DNA from: Gammaproteobacteria bacterium
GTDB lineage: Bacteria; Pseudomonadota; Gammaproteobacteria; Pseudomonadales; Azotimanducaceae
NCBI GenBank assembly: GCA_002690865.1
Contig: NZGG01000005.1
Coordinates: forward strand, 60,551 to 124,550
Length of the DNA: 64,000 nt
Direction: 5' to 3'
Shown: positions 33,545-42,900 of the stretch, piece by piece
Layout: each line of letters opens with the position of its first letter
Position numbering within the stretch: position 1 is the stretch's first letter
Notes under the pieces: model-generated
Database searches by the model: none
What the model saw: only the letters and a program-made list of their open reading frames with translations
Told to the model about the DNA's origin: nothing
Translations under genes and position numbers: made by a program

Positions 33545-35632
33545 CTATGAAACTGGCTTTACACTAATTGCATTGGTCGCAGTTCTCCCTTCCTCAATAA
33601 GCAAACCAATCGCACCATCAGAAAACGTATTACTAGTAGCGGTTAATACATTTTCACCATTAATACTCCCTAACAATTGATCACCATGGACCTTGAGGGA
33701 GAGCTTCATAGTCTGACCAAACTCCCATACAAAATCTGTTTCAACAAGAATTGTTTCATCATGCAGAACTTCCACCAATTGAACCTTATTTTCAGATTTC
33801 AACTCCAGAGCGTAATATCTTTCAAGACCTTGGACTCGTGCTGCTATTCCCGCACGTTTCGCTAGATGAGGCGTTACATCCGCCGTTACCTCATAATCTC
33901 TCCAGTCCCTTGTCCCCTGCATAATCAAACCTACGCCCTCATTCTGCACAAGACGAAAACTCTCCGCCCAACCGGTTAAGCTATCGACTGCGTTGATCCA
34001 AGCATTCCGCCACATCGTCGGCGCATCTTTCCAACTGCCTTTATGCTCTGGCCGGGTAAAAGTTACCTCTGGAGTACCCTCCCACGTCAGCCAGTCCAGA
34101 TAGAGCTTTCCAGAACCTTCTACTTTTATACCCACCTCAAAAACAGGATTAGCTTCTTTAGGAACAGTTAGTGACAATTCTTTACCATCGCCCGCTGACA
34201 GCGCAACGGTATCGCCATAAAATGTTAACACTTCGTCACTGTTACCAAATGATCGTAGATATAAACAAACCGACAAATTATCAACACCGACACAGCGAGC
34301 CTTCAAGACCTGACCACTGTGGACCCTGGGAGAAGCCATCAAACCATAACCTCTCTTCTGAAAATAATCAGTTACCTCTTTACTCGGAGAAAAGACCGGA
34401 GAACCACAATGCGCCGTACCCTCAGAGGTTACCTCAAGGCTTCGACTTCCAAGTTCGCTATGGCCTTCTGAATTGACAGCTTGACCAATACCATCCGTTA
34501 CCAAAAAGCCTTGAACTGAGCCTGGAAATGCGAAGTGAAATTGCGCGCCATCTTTCGGCGAAATTGGCTCATCACCAGCCACACGTTGCCCTAGTTGAGC
34601 GATACTAACCGCTTCTCGAACACAATCGCTAATCCCTCGACTCCCCTCTGCAGTGGGAACGTAGATTCGATCTGCTACAGGACCTCGCCAATCCAATCCC
34701 TTGATAGCACCTGAATCAATTCCTGCTAGTCCGTTTTTGATACCCATCAGGCAGCCAACATTGCCCGAGTTACAATCGGTATCCCAGCCACAGGTATTAA
34801 TGATCTTCATCGTCTCAGAAAAATCGTCTTCACCGTGGAGAAGCGAATGGATAATGAGGGCATGATTCGGAACCATATGACAATTTCCCCCATACTTATC
34901 GTAACCGTAGTTCGCAGCTATATTTTCTCTAGTAGCTCTCCAGTCAGGCTCTGCCGCGTGCCATTTTCGAACGTCATGAATCAATCGAGCAATGATAGAA
35001 TCCGTTGGTATGTAGGTAAGCGCTTTATCGATCAGGTTATTCATGTCGGTTTCAATAAACGCCATTGACTCCATCACGGCGAGTACTACTGCCCCATAAA
35101 CCGCCTCACCATCATGACTCACGCTTGCTGCCTCTTTTGCTAGCCTAGCCGCTTGATCCGGGTTCCCAGGGCTAACCAATGCCCATCCATCAATAAATAT
35201 TTGTGCGCCAATTTGCTCAGCAACGACTTTACCATTCATTTTTTCAGACCCACTCATTGGGGCGTCAATCCCATGCTTCAAACGCAAAAAAGCGGTATGT
35301 TCTGTAGAATTACCCATGCCACCCCACCAAAGAATTGAACGTTTCTCGATGATATAGTTAAGCCAGCTATGACCAATATTCTTAGCCGAAATTGCAGGGT
35401 CCGAGTTAAAATCATCCAAGGCTCGAATAAAAGTAAACGTTCCTGAGATATCATCATCCGTAACAATAAGTGGAACGTTCAATTTATCATGCACATAGTA
35501 ATTGATGTCGCCCAGCTCTTCCTGAATACGATCATAACTCCAACCCTCGAAGGGCCTGCCCAGATATACGCCAATTGATTTACCTAAAACACCCGCGTAA
35601 ACGCGTTCTGCATAGTCAGCCGGAATACTCAT
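33545..35632 (-). CDS. ADP-ribosylglycohydrolase family protein with C-terminal beta-sandwich region
   Basis: This is a protein of 695 residues. The first about 350 residues form an ADP-ribosylglycohydrolase (DraG-like) domain. The metal-binding acidic cluster is T58-D59-D60-D61 near the N-terminus, and the second metal motif around Asp284 and Asp286 (GWDTDCNSGN) is also present. The remaining about 340 residues look like one or two beta-sandwich modules (lectin or carbohydrate-binding style), with a DWRDYEVTADVTPH strand pattern near residue 580. DraG-fold enzymes cleave N- or O-glycosidic bonds to ribose. The added region suggests that a sugar-containing nucleoside or glycoside, not a protein, is the target. 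No signal peptide is visible. AGGAG-like GGAGAAG precedes the ATG. Confidence 0.82.
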   Translation of the reverse strand: MSIPADYAERVYAGVLGKSIGVYLGRPFEGWSYDRIQEELGDINYYVHDKLNVPLIVTDDDISGTFTFIRALDDFNSDPAISAKNIGHSWLNYIIEKRSILWWGGMGNSTEHTAFLRLKHGIDAPMSGSEKMNGKVVAEQIGAQIFIDGWALVSPGNPDQAARLAKEAASVSHDGEAVYGAVVLAVMESMAFIETDMNNLIDKALTYIPTDSIIARLIHDVRKWHAAEPDWRATRENIAANYGYDKYGGNCHMVPNHALIIHSLLHGEDDFSETMKIINTCGWDTDCNSGNVGCLMGIKNGLAGIDSGAIKGLDWRGPVADRIYVPTAEGSRGISDCVREAVSIAQLGQRVAGDEPISPKDGAQFHFAFPGSVQGFLVTDGIGQAVNSEGHSELGSRSLEVTSEGTAHCGSPVFSPSKEVTDYFQKRGYGLMASPRVHSGQVLKARCVGVDNLSVCLYLRSFGNSDEVLTFYGDTVALSAGDGKELSLTVPKEANPVFEVGIKVEGSGKLYLDWLTWEGTPEVTFTRPEHKGSWKDAPTMWRNAWINAVDSLTGWAESFRLVQNEGVGLIMQGTRDWRDYEVTADVTPHLAKRAGIAARVQGLERYYALELKSENKVQLVEVLHDETILVETDFVWEFGQTMKLSLKVHGDQLLGSINGENVLTATSNTFSDGAIGLLIEEGRTATNAISVKPVS

Positions 35633-35729
35633 TGCTTCTCCACTAAGTTAAATATCGGAAGGAGAATACCAGATTATTCGTCGATAAATTCATGTATTCT
35701 TTGCTACAGTTGTCGCAAGGGAAACACAA

Positions 35730-36545
35730 ATGAAAAACCTAGAAGGCAAAGTAGCATTCATAACAGGAGGGGCTAGCGGAATAGGACTTGGTATCGCTAC
35801 GGCTTTCCTAAAGGCCGGTATCAAGGTTGCTATCGGTGATATCGCTGGTGAACGCGCCCAAAAGGCTGCTGGACAACTCAAAAAAATTTCGGACGATATC
35901 CTAGCCTTGACCATTGATACATCCAGTGAAGAATCAGTCGAAAAGGCTGCACAGAAGGTCGAAGCAATATACGGCAACGTGCACATAGTTTGTAATAACG
36001 CGGGTATTGGTGGTGGCCGTAGATTCTTGGATACACCTATGGAGCGCTGGCAGCGTGTAATCGATGTTAACCTTTGGGGAGTGCTTCATGGGATTAATGT
36101 ATTTCTACCGCGCCTGCTCCAGCATGGAGAAGGTGGCCACATAGTCAATACGTCATCCTTTAGCGGTATTGTTGGGCACCACTCTCAATCATGCTATGGA
36201 ACCAGCAAATTCGCTGTCGTCGGCATGACCGAATATCTGCGTAACGACCTGGAAAAGGAGAATGTATCCGCTTCCGTACTATGTCCACATGTTGTTGACA
36301 CACCGATTTACTACCCCGATCTCGCTGACGCGGACGTAGCTACTATCGAGAAGTTTAAGCAAGAAAAAATGCCTTGGTTGAAAAAAATTGGCGTTGACGC
36401 AGAAGAGACAGGAAATATGGTCTTGCGGGGAATTGAAACGGACGAGCTTTATATCTTTACTGATGGCACAGACTCACGGGAAATGATGGAAGGTCGAACA
36501 AGGGCATTGTTTGAGGCCATGGATCGACAATTCCCGCCGCGTTAA
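35730..36545 (+). CDS. SDR-family oxidoreductase (paralogue of the gene at 54.6 kb)
   Basis: This is a classical SDR of 271 residues with TGGASGIG at 12-19, NNAG at 89-92, catalytic Ser143, Tyr156 and Lys160 (YGTSK). The C-terminus DGTDSREMMEGR and MDRQFP is shared almost word for word with the SDR at 54568-55359. The N-termini (MKNLEGK, TAFLKAG) are also nearly identical, so the two are paralogues. The substrate is unknown; the conserved tail DGTD-R may shape the pocket. The gene ends 1 bp from the convergent glycerol dehydrogenase gene. Confidence 0.9.
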   Translation: MKNLEGKVAFITGGASGIGLGIATAFLKAGIKVAIGDIAGERAQKAAGQLKKISDDILALTIDTSSEESVEKAAQKVEAIYGNVHIVCNNAGIGGGRRFLDTPMERWQRVIDVNLWGVLHGINVFLPRLLQHGEGGHIVNTSSFSGIVGHHSQSCYGTSKFAVVGMTEYLRNDLEKENVSASVLCPHVVDTPIYYPDLADADVATIEKFKQEKMPWLKKIGVDAEETGNMVLRGIETDELYIFTDGTDSREMMEGRTRALFEAMDRQFPPR

Positions 36546-36546
36546 A

Positions 36547-37731
36547 CTATTCAGCCTGAAGTCGACAAAAGGCCTCATCTCCAATATCGCTGGCGACTGC
36601 TTCACCCAATTCATGAGCACCGAGAATTGATGCACGGATAAGATCTGGCGTAACGACCATAGGCATATTGTGCATAATACCGGCAGCCATAGCAGCATCG
36701 GTTACGATATCAATATCTTCTTTGCGTTCTCTGCTCATAGCTAATTGTCCTAAGTGTATCGGTAGCCCAACACGAGCGAAGAACTCTGCTGCCTTCGTTG
36801 CATCCTTGTTATCCTCCATCACTAAATGTGCAAGGGTACCCATAGCAACCATTTCTCCATGAAGATAATTTTCGTGCACCGAATTAATATGAGTATAGGC
36901 AACAGCAATTGCGTGTGCCGCGGCACAGCCACCACTCTCAAAACCGATACCACTAATCAACGTATTGGCTTCTACCACCCTCTCAACCGAATCATCACAG
37001 CGACCTACAGCAACTGAAGCACTCGCCATCTCACCGTAGTCGTACAAGGTATGGGCACATGTCTCACCCATTGCTGTGCAGGCTAAAGTGGGGCGAGCAC
37101 CAACGCAGTTTCTTCCGTTAGGATTAGTGAGGCACGCCTTTGCCTCATACCAAGTTGCCATCGCGTCCCCCATACCAGCGACCAAAAATCTCTCCGAGGC
37201 GCTTGCAACTACACCTGTATCTACCACTACTAGGGCCGGACTCTCCGGGAAATACTCAACATCATTTTGTACCCCTTCCGAAGAATACATTACAGAAAGC
37301 GCTGAGCACGGAGCGTCATTTGAAGCCAGTGTTGGTACGACTACAACTGGCAACCCTAGTCGGTAGGCTATGCTCTTCCCCGCATCCACACATTTGCCCC
37401 CGCCGACAGCAATAAGGCAATCAACATTTTCGGTCTTCAGCGCTTCAACCTGCTTGTTGATCTCCTCGAGTGAACACTCACCATCGAATACAGTCACTAT
37501 GCTACTCACATTTCTTTGATTGAGACTGTGTATTATCCTAGCGCCCTCAGCACCATGACCACGACTTGATGCTAATACAGACGCGCGCTTCGAATTGAGC
37601 AGAGATATATACCTCCCAACGTTATCGATAACGCCTTTACCTTGAATATATCGCTGTGGTGCAATCATCACTCTCGGGACAGAGTTTTCATCCGTAAAAA
37701 CATTAGCTGGTGTGTATATATCTGTATTCAT
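36547..37731 (-). CDS. gldA: Glycerol dehydrogenase-like iron/zinc-containing alcohol dehydrogenase
   Basis: This is a metal-dependent group III alcohol dehydrogenase of about 394 residues, GldA type. It oxidises glycerol to dihydroxyacetone with NAD. The nucleotide-binding GGGK is at 110-113, followed by the NDAPCSAL segment. The metal ligands are Asp189 (GMGDAMATWYEA), His273 (AAHAIA) and His291 (LHGEMVAMG), the same pattern as bacterial GldA. The ATG at 37731 is used; a GTG one codon earlier is possible. It is convergent with the SDR and divergent from a CIA30-like gene. No dihydroxyacetone kinase is adjacent. Confidence 0.9.
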   Translation of the reverse strand: MNTDIYTPANVFTDENSVPRVMIAPQRYIQGKGVIDNVGRYISLLNSKRASVLASSRGHGAEGARIIHSLNQRNVSSIVTVFDGECSLEEINKQVEALKTENVDCLIAVGGGKCVDAGKSIAYRLGLPVVVVPTLASNDAPCSALSVMYSSEGVQNDVEYFPESPALVVVDTGVVASASERFLVAGMGDAMATWYEAKACLTNPNGRNCVGARPTLACTAMGETCAHTLYDYGEMASASVAVGRCDDSVERVVEANTLISGIGFESGGCAAAHAIAVAYTHINSVHENYLHGEMVAMGTLAHLVMEDNKDATKAAEFFARVGLPIHLGQLAMSRERKEDIDIVTDAAMAAGIMHNMPMVVTPDLIRASILGAHELGEAVASDIGDEAFCRLQAE

Positions 37732-37834
37732 CACTAGAACTCTATCTTATTGATAAACAATCACTATAGATGAAGCAGTCAAAGCTGTGCAACGAATTAC
37801 TAATCCAAAGTCATTGATAAAACGTAAAATAGCT

Positions 37835-38377
37835 ATGAAACTACTTTTACTTTTATTGCTTTTTCCGATGTCCATGGTTAGTGGAGACACCCAAATAGAG
37901 ATACTGACCGCCTTTGACAACCAGACTCCTAACCTGCGTTGGCGTGCTGTCAACGACAACGTTATGGGCGGACGATCCACCGGTCGATTTAAAGTGAACG
38001 ACGGAATATTAACGTTTACCGGCGCAACCAATACAAATGGCGGGGGATTCGCATCCATACGTTCAAGAACTCGTAATCTGTCAATAGTTGACGGATCAGA
38101 AGGTGTTCATTTTAGGGTGCGTGGTGATGGAAGGACATATACGTTCGTCCTAGAGACTAACGCTAGTCGGGCTTCCTACTGGTCATTTTTCCCGACTGTC
38201 GACAATGAATGGGTAGATATGAAGATTCCATTTTCCGAATTTTGGCCCAATTGGAGAGGCATGCGTCTTTCGCGTCCTGATTTGAAGACAGAGGCAATAG
38301 AAAGTGTAGGCGTCATGATCTACGATAAGCAAGACGGTCCGTTTCAACTTGAAATGGATTGGATTAAGTCTTACTAG
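37835..38377 (+). CDS. CIA30 family protein, exported
   Basis: This is a protein of about 180 residues starting at the ATG 37835. It begins with a strong signal peptide (MKLLLLLLLFPMSMVSG) followed by a galactose-binding-like jelly-roll of the CIA30/NDUFAF1 family. Typical segments are NDNVMGGRSTG, FRVRGDGRTY and VGVMIYDKQDGPF. In mitochondria the relative assists complex I assembly, whereas bacterial members are poorly characterised and this one is apparently periplasmic. It overlaps the convergent dehydratase gene by 14 bp at their 3' ends. Its role is unknown, and carbohydrate or protein binding is possible from the fold. Confidence 0.85.
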   Translation: MKLLLLLLLFPMSMVSGDTQIEILTAFDNQTPNLRWRAVNDNVMGGRSTGRFKVNDGILTFTGATNTNGGGFASIRSRTRNLSIVDGSEGVHFRVRGDGRTYTFVLETNASRASYWSFFPTVDNEWVDMKIPFSEFWPNWRGMRLSRPDLKTEAIESVGVMIYDKQDGPFQLEMDWIKSY

Positions 38378-39428
38378 TCACAGCAAAGCTGTCACTATCG
38401 AAAGCGACCCCAAATCCGTCCGCTTCACCCAAAGTAATTTGCCCGTTTTTAACGGAGGGCTGGTCTTTAACCCAAGTCATCCACGGCCGACCCGATTCCG
38501 CTAAAGGGTTCGGATCTAAGGCACAGATGGCATGTAAAGACCAAATCTCGCTCCCGCGGTGAGGACAAACGTCAATCCCATATTCCGCCCCAAGACGATA
38601 AATTTTTAAGAGCTCTGTCATACCGCCACACCAGCACACATCTGGCTGCACAATTGTATGCAGTCTCTCCCTCATTAGCAGATCAAAAGCTTTAGCCGTA
38701 TATTCGTGCTCCCCTCCAGCAATTGGAATTGGACACTCGTCCCGTAATCGCGCATAACCCTCAAGGTCATCGGGTAACAATGGTTCCTCTATCCAGCTGA
38801 GGCCAACATCAGAAAGTTCATCAGCCAGTCTTAAAGTACTATCAACATCCAAACCCATAAAAGCATCACCCATGATCGTCACATCCGGACCCAACACCGC
38901 GCGGACCGCGCGGACTTCATGAATCACACGATCGATACTTTCTTTAGTCACTGATCTCTCCCCAGGCTCAAAACCCAGGAATAACTTCAGCATAGAGTAA
39001 CCTTCAGTACCATTATTTAGCCATTCTTTCGTAGGCCTGCCTGTTCGGTAGGCAGGCACTGTCTGAGTAAAATCTTTCGAAAGAAGTTTAGCAAGAGGTT
39101 TCTGAGCAACCTTTGCTCGCAAGTCCCATAGCGCAAGATCAGCGCCACTGATTGCCATTATGGCGAGACCTTTTTGACCATATGGCAACGTCCTCCAATA
39201 CATTTCCTCCCAGAGGCTTTCTACATCGGCAGAATCCTGCCCAACTAAGATATCTCGAATAACGGTATCGATTACGTGAACACCTGCTAGTCCTCCACCG
39301 CCCACACCATAACCAGTGAGTCCTTCCTCAGTGTCAATCATAATTAGGATCTGACCAAGCCAATCCCGCCAATCATCGGGAGCACCCGGAGATAGAGGCT
39401 TTACTGCACGAACCCGGGTAATTTTCAA
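38364..39428 (-). CDS. Enolase-superfamily dehydratase, L-rhamnonate dehydratase-like
   Basis: This is a mandelate racemase/muconate lactonizing enzyme family protein of 354 residues. The metal ligands are Asp188 (MGDAF), Glu214 (WIEEP) and Glu240 (GGEHE), and the base His290 lies in CPHRGSE. The GEHEYT and QPDVCWCGG segments match the rhamnonate dehydratase subgroup, which dehydrates acid sugars to 2-keto-3-deoxy acids. The start is TTG, with GGAGGA five bases upstream. It is cytosolic. The gene is divergent from the sulfatase operon, which also contains a second enolase-superfamily enzyme, so both may serve in sugar-acid breakdown. Confidence 0.87.
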   Translation of the reverse strand: MKITRVRAVKPLSPGAPDDWRDWLGQILIMIDTEEGLTGYGVGGGGLAGVHVIDTVIRDILVGQDSADVESLWEEMYWRTLPYGQKGLAIMAISGADLALWDLRAKVAQKPLAKLLSKDFTQTVPAYRTGRPTKEWLNNGTEGYSMLKLFLGFEPGERSVTKESIDRVIHEVRAVRAVLGPDVTIMGDAFMGLDVDSTLRLADELSDVGLSWIEEPLLPDDLEGYARLRDECPIPIAGGEHEYTAKAFDLLMRERLHTIVQPDVCWCGGMTELLKIYRLGAEYGIDVCPHRGSEIWSLHAICALDPNPLAESGRPWMTWVKDQPSVKNGQITLGEADGFGVAFDSDSFAVTSKT

Positions 39429-39632
39429 AAATCCTCCGATCTACAAATTGGAATCAAAGTCATATTAACAATTGCTAGGACAACTTTTACAATAAAAGAT
39501 ATTTGATCTTTCTTCTACCAAGTCTTAGTCCTCGACACTGTCTCACCTGATTATATATTATTAAAAGACCTACAATGAGGTTTGTAACCAAAGCAACGTC
39601 AATGACAGGGCAGTCAATAAAAGGAGGAAGCA

Positions 39633-41153
39633 TTGCCACAAAAACCCAATATCGTATTCATTTTCCCGGACCAACAACGCGGTGACTCCGTGGGATTTTC
39701 AGGGAATAGTAAAGTAAAAACACCGAATCTGGACAAGCTGGCAAACGAAGGGGTGACATTCACAAGGACGTCAAGTAACGGACCCATCTGTATGCCCGCT
39801 CGTATGTCACTAATGTGTGGATTACCTGTTACTCAGCATGGACTCTGGGCAAATAATTTGAGTGGTGATCCGACTCTAGCTAATCATGTGCGAAACATTA
39901 GCGAAGCAGGTTATCGCACCGCTCAGATCGGCAAAGTGCACTTTTATGTGAGATCTGCAGGTGATGGCCATTCGAGAGACTTTACCTATCGGATGAATGA
40001 TTGGGGCTGGGAAGATAGCATCGAGCTTCGGGATATCACTGCTTATACGAATGCCGATTGTTTTTATACTGATTATCTTAAAGAGCAAGGATATCTTGAA
40101 ACACTTCGTAATTACATTCGCACTTATGTTCGTGGTGAAGCAGCGGGACTTCTAAGACCTTGGGAAACACCCCCCAGCCTGCTACCAAATGACAAAGATA
40201 TTGATATCTACACCGCTGAGAAATCAGTCGAATATATCGAAAATTATAACGACGATCGTCCATTTTATTTACAAGTATTGTTCCCCGGACCTCACAATCC
40301 ATTCGACTCACCGGCTGATGATCGCGCCCTATACAATCCTGACGAAATGCCCGATGCAATACTTGACCCTACAACTGGTCCGGTATCACCGCAGGTTCAG
40401 CGAATGAAAGATGTTAGTCATCTGGGTAATATGACGGCCAGTCAAGCTAGACAGATGCGTCTTTATTATTACGCCAAAGTAACGCACGTTGATCGGGGTA
40501 TTGGTATGGTTATTGGCGCTCTAAAAGCAAAAGGTTTAATGGATAATACTTGGATAATTTATACGTCGGATCACGGTGAAATGTTGGGGGACCACCGGTG
40601 TAGCCACAAAGGGCTTTTCTACGAAAGTGCTTTAAACATACCCCTGTGCGTAAGACCGCCGAGGGGCATGACGCATTGGAAATCTCGAGCACTTACAGAC
40701 CACTTGGACCTCACCGAGACGATGCTAGAGATCGCAGACGGATCTGCACTGCAGGAAGGGAAAGAATACCGAAGCTCCCTTCTAAGTAAGATTATCAATG
40801 GCCCAGAGGGAAAATCTGCACAACAAGGGAAACAACATGTCTTTAGTGACATTCGTCTCTACTCAATGGTGAGGAACGACAGGTTCAAACTTGTGGCGGA
40901 TTCTCTAACCAGAGACCCAACAGAACTATACGATATGAGCGCGGACCCTAATCAACTGAACAATTTAGTTGATAATAGCGAGGCGAGAGGAATTGCAACA
41001 GAATTGATCGAGCCTTTAAATGCGCACTTAGATAAGCTTGATCATGCAAAAGTCAAAAAATATCAAGATGCGCTCGGCGAAAACCCTAATCTTGGTAGCG
41101 CGGCTGACAGAATGGGTGTACCGACGATAAATACAGAGGAGCGGCATGAATAA
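39633..41153 (+). CDS. Type I sulfatase
   Basis: This arylsulfatase-family hydrolase of 506 residues begins at TTG, preceded by AAAGGAGG. The metal-binding Asp13-Gln14 (FPDQQRG) and the FGE target motif C53-M-P-A-R57 are intact, so the enzyme should carry a formylglycine at residue 53. YTSDHGEMLGDH provides the second metal site. There is no signal peptide, so it is probably cytosolic. It removes sulfate from an organic ester, most likely a sulfated sugar, polyol or choline. The FGE-like gene at 13.5 kb could mature it. It is first in an operon with a 2-hydroxyacid dehydrogenase (8 bp overlap), a PhyH enzyme and a dehydratase. Confidence 0.92.
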   Translation: MPQKPNIVFIFPDQQRGDSVGFSGNSKVKTPNLDKLANEGVTFTRTSSNGPICMPARMSLMCGLPVTQHGLWANNLSGDPTLANHVRNISEAGYRTAQIGKVHFYVRSAGDGHSRDFTYRMNDWGWEDSIELRDITAYTNADCFYTDYLKEQGYLETLRNYIRTYVRGEAAGLLRPWETPPSLLPNDKDIDIYTAEKSVEYIENYNDDRPFYLQVLFPGPHNPFDSPADDRALYNPDEMPDAILDPTTGPVSPQVQRMKDVSHLGNMTASQARQMRLYYYAKVTHVDRGIGMVIGALKAKGLMDNTWIIYTSDHGEMLGDHRCSHKGLFYESALNIPLCVRPPRGMTHWKSRALTDHLDLTETMLEIADGSALQEGKEYRSSLLSKIINGPEGKSAQQGKQHVFSDIRLYSMVRNDRFKLVADSLTRDPTELYDMSADPNQLNNLVDNSEARGIATELIEPLNAHLDKLDHAKVKKYQDALGENPNLGSAADRMGVPTINTEERHE

Positions 41154-42132
41154 GACGAAAGTAGCTTTAGTAACACGCCAACCGATAGATGTTCGACTTG
41201 CAGCATTGAAGAAAATTTCGGCCAAGAAGGATTTGCTAGAAATCGTTTCGGCTGACGTGCTTCAGAATCCTGATGAAATTATTACTAAATGCTCAGGTGC
41301 AGAAGTCCTCATTACAATTAATACTGATCCTGTTAATGCATTTGCCTCAAAACTACCTGGTCTAAAGCTATTGCAGACCTTCAGCGCTGGAACGGATCGC
41401 CTTGATAAAGAGGGACTCCTAAGCCAAGGAACGAAGGTAGCTAATAACGGTGGAGCAAATTCCGTTGCCGTTGCCGAACACGCAATCATGTTGATGCTGA
41501 CAATCAATCACAAGTTTGATGAACAAATTGAGAGCGTAAAAAAGGGTAACTGGGCGAACGACATCACAGGACCGCTATCAGAGGCTACTTCCTTGGTGGG
41601 GAAACAAGTAGGTATCATTGGACTGGGTCGAATAGGATCTCGAGTGGCCAAACGCCTATCGGCTTGGGAGTGCACAGTCGCGTATTATGACACGGTAGAT
41701 TTCGATAGCGAATATGAAACTTCAACAGGGGCAAAACGCTTATCGTTGGAGGAGTTGGTATCAACGTCAGATTATATTTCTCTCCATGTCCCACTTGATA
41801 GAGTCACCCATCACATGTTCGGTACTGAACAATTTAAAGCCATGAAGAAGAGCGCTGTATTGATAAATACCTGTCGAGGCAGTGTTGTAGACGAACAAGC
41901 GCTGATCGAGGCGTTGAAAAACAAAGAGATCTGGGGCGCAGGCCTTGATGTGACAGAAATAGAACCGACACCATTAAATAATCCCCTGATTACCATGCCA
42001 AATGTCGTCATTACGCCACATCAGGCAACACGGGTTATCCAATCAGAATGGAATGCTGACATGAATGCCATAGAGAATGCAGAGCGTATTGCCCTTAATC
42101 TCGAACCTTACTGGGTAGTCGACCCTGTCTAG
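41146..42132 (+). CDS. D-2-hydroxyacid dehydrogenase (phosphoglycerate dehydrogenase-like)
   Basis: This is an NAD(P)-dependent dehydrogenase of 328 residues in the D-isomer-specific family. The Rossmann motif GLGRIG is at 159-164. The catalytic set is Arg244 (CRGSVVDE), a Glu near 271-273 (DVTEIEP) and His292 (TPHQ). It lacks the ACT regulatory domain of serine-pathway PGDH, so it is a catabolic hydroxyacid or glyoxylate-type reductase. It overlaps the sulfatase stop by 8 bp and is surely co-translated. The product of sulfate removal followed by oxidation could be its substrate, which is inference. Confidence 0.88.
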   Translation: MNKTKVALVTRQPIDVRLAALKKISAKKDLLEIVSADVLQNPDEIITKCSGAEVLITINTDPVNAFASKLPGLKLLQTFSAGTDRLDKEGLLSQGTKVANNGGANSVAVAEHAIMLMLTINHKFDEQIESVKKGNWANDITGPLSEATSLVGKQVGIIGLGRIGSRVAKRLSAWECTVAYYDTVDFDSEYETSTGAKRLSLEELVSTSDYISLHVPLDRVTHHMFGTEQFKAMKKSAVLINTCRGSVVDEQALIEALKNKEIWGAGLDVTEIEPTPLNNPLITMPNVVITPHQATRVIQSEWNADMNAIENAERIALNLEPYWVVDPV

Positions 42133-42208
42133 TCGTTAGTAGAAAATAGTAGTGCTCGCCATGGCGATACCGCTAAAGTCGATTGGATTTTTCTGGAAAG
42201 GAAAGAAT

Positions 42209-42850
42209 ATGGATAAATTAGAGTCCGTCCAACTTAAAGAGGCCTTCGATCGAGACGGAGTTGTCGTTATTCGTAATTTCATTGCTCAAAAGCAAATAGA
42301 TGAAATTTGTGAAAGAGCAGAAATATTAACTCGGCGGCTGCCAAAACGTAGTGATATTTTTTCGAATATAACCAAAGGCCTAGACAAAATAGATGATTAC
42401 TTCAATGATCTATTATTCAAAGGCCCACAAGTACCAGTTCTCGAGATGCTGTTGGGAGAAAAACCAGAACCAACGACAGCGAGTATTTTCACCAAGGACA
42501 AATATAGTCAGGAAGTACATCCTCATTCCGATGCCATGAAAGGTGGAGTCGTCTGGTTAGCCATTGACGCGACAAATATCGGTAACGGTTGTCTCCAATT
42601 TCTAAAAGGTTCTGACCAAAAAAAAGAGGAATTTGCTCATCTAAGCGCATCCGAACCTACCGACTTCTCAAGCCATCCCGACCGCTTCGAATGCACTATG
42701 AGCTCTGGTGATATCGCTTTTTTTAGGCCCACTACAGTACACTGGTCTGGACCCAACCACGAAGGAAGTTCCCGTCGTGGCTTGAACTACTTTTACGTAG
42801 GAGATGCATTCAAAGGTTTAGAAAATAGATACAGAAAGGAGAATGGGTAG
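42209..42850 (+). CDS. Phytanoyl-CoA dioxygenase (PhyH) family protein
   Basis: This is a compact Fe(II)/2-oxoglutarate dioxygenase of about 213 residues from the ATG 42209, which is preceded by AAAGGAAAG. A longer frame from 42152 lacks a good ribosome site. The iron ligands are His106 and Asp108 (HPHSDAM) and the distal His178 (TVHWSGPN), and Arg189 or Arg190 binds 2-oxoglutarate. It lies between the 2-hydroxyacid dehydrogenase and the enolase-superfamily gene. This suggests hydroxylation of the operon's substrate or a sulfated or alkylated derivative of it. Confidence 0.85.
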   Translation: MDKLESVQLKEAFDRDGVVVIRNFIAQKQIDEICERAEILTRRLPKRSDIFSNITKGLDKIDDYFNDLLFKGPQVPVLEMLLGEKPEPTTASIFTKDKYSQEVHPHSDAMKGGVVWLAIDATNIGNGCLQFLKGSDQKKEEFAHLSASEPTDFSSHPDRFECTMSSGDIAFFRPTTVHWSGPNHEGSSRRGLNYFYVGDAFKGLENRYRKENG

Positions 42851-42900
42851 ATCTGATGGAAAAGAAAAAACAGACTACAGCTTAAAAATAGGACGCGCCA

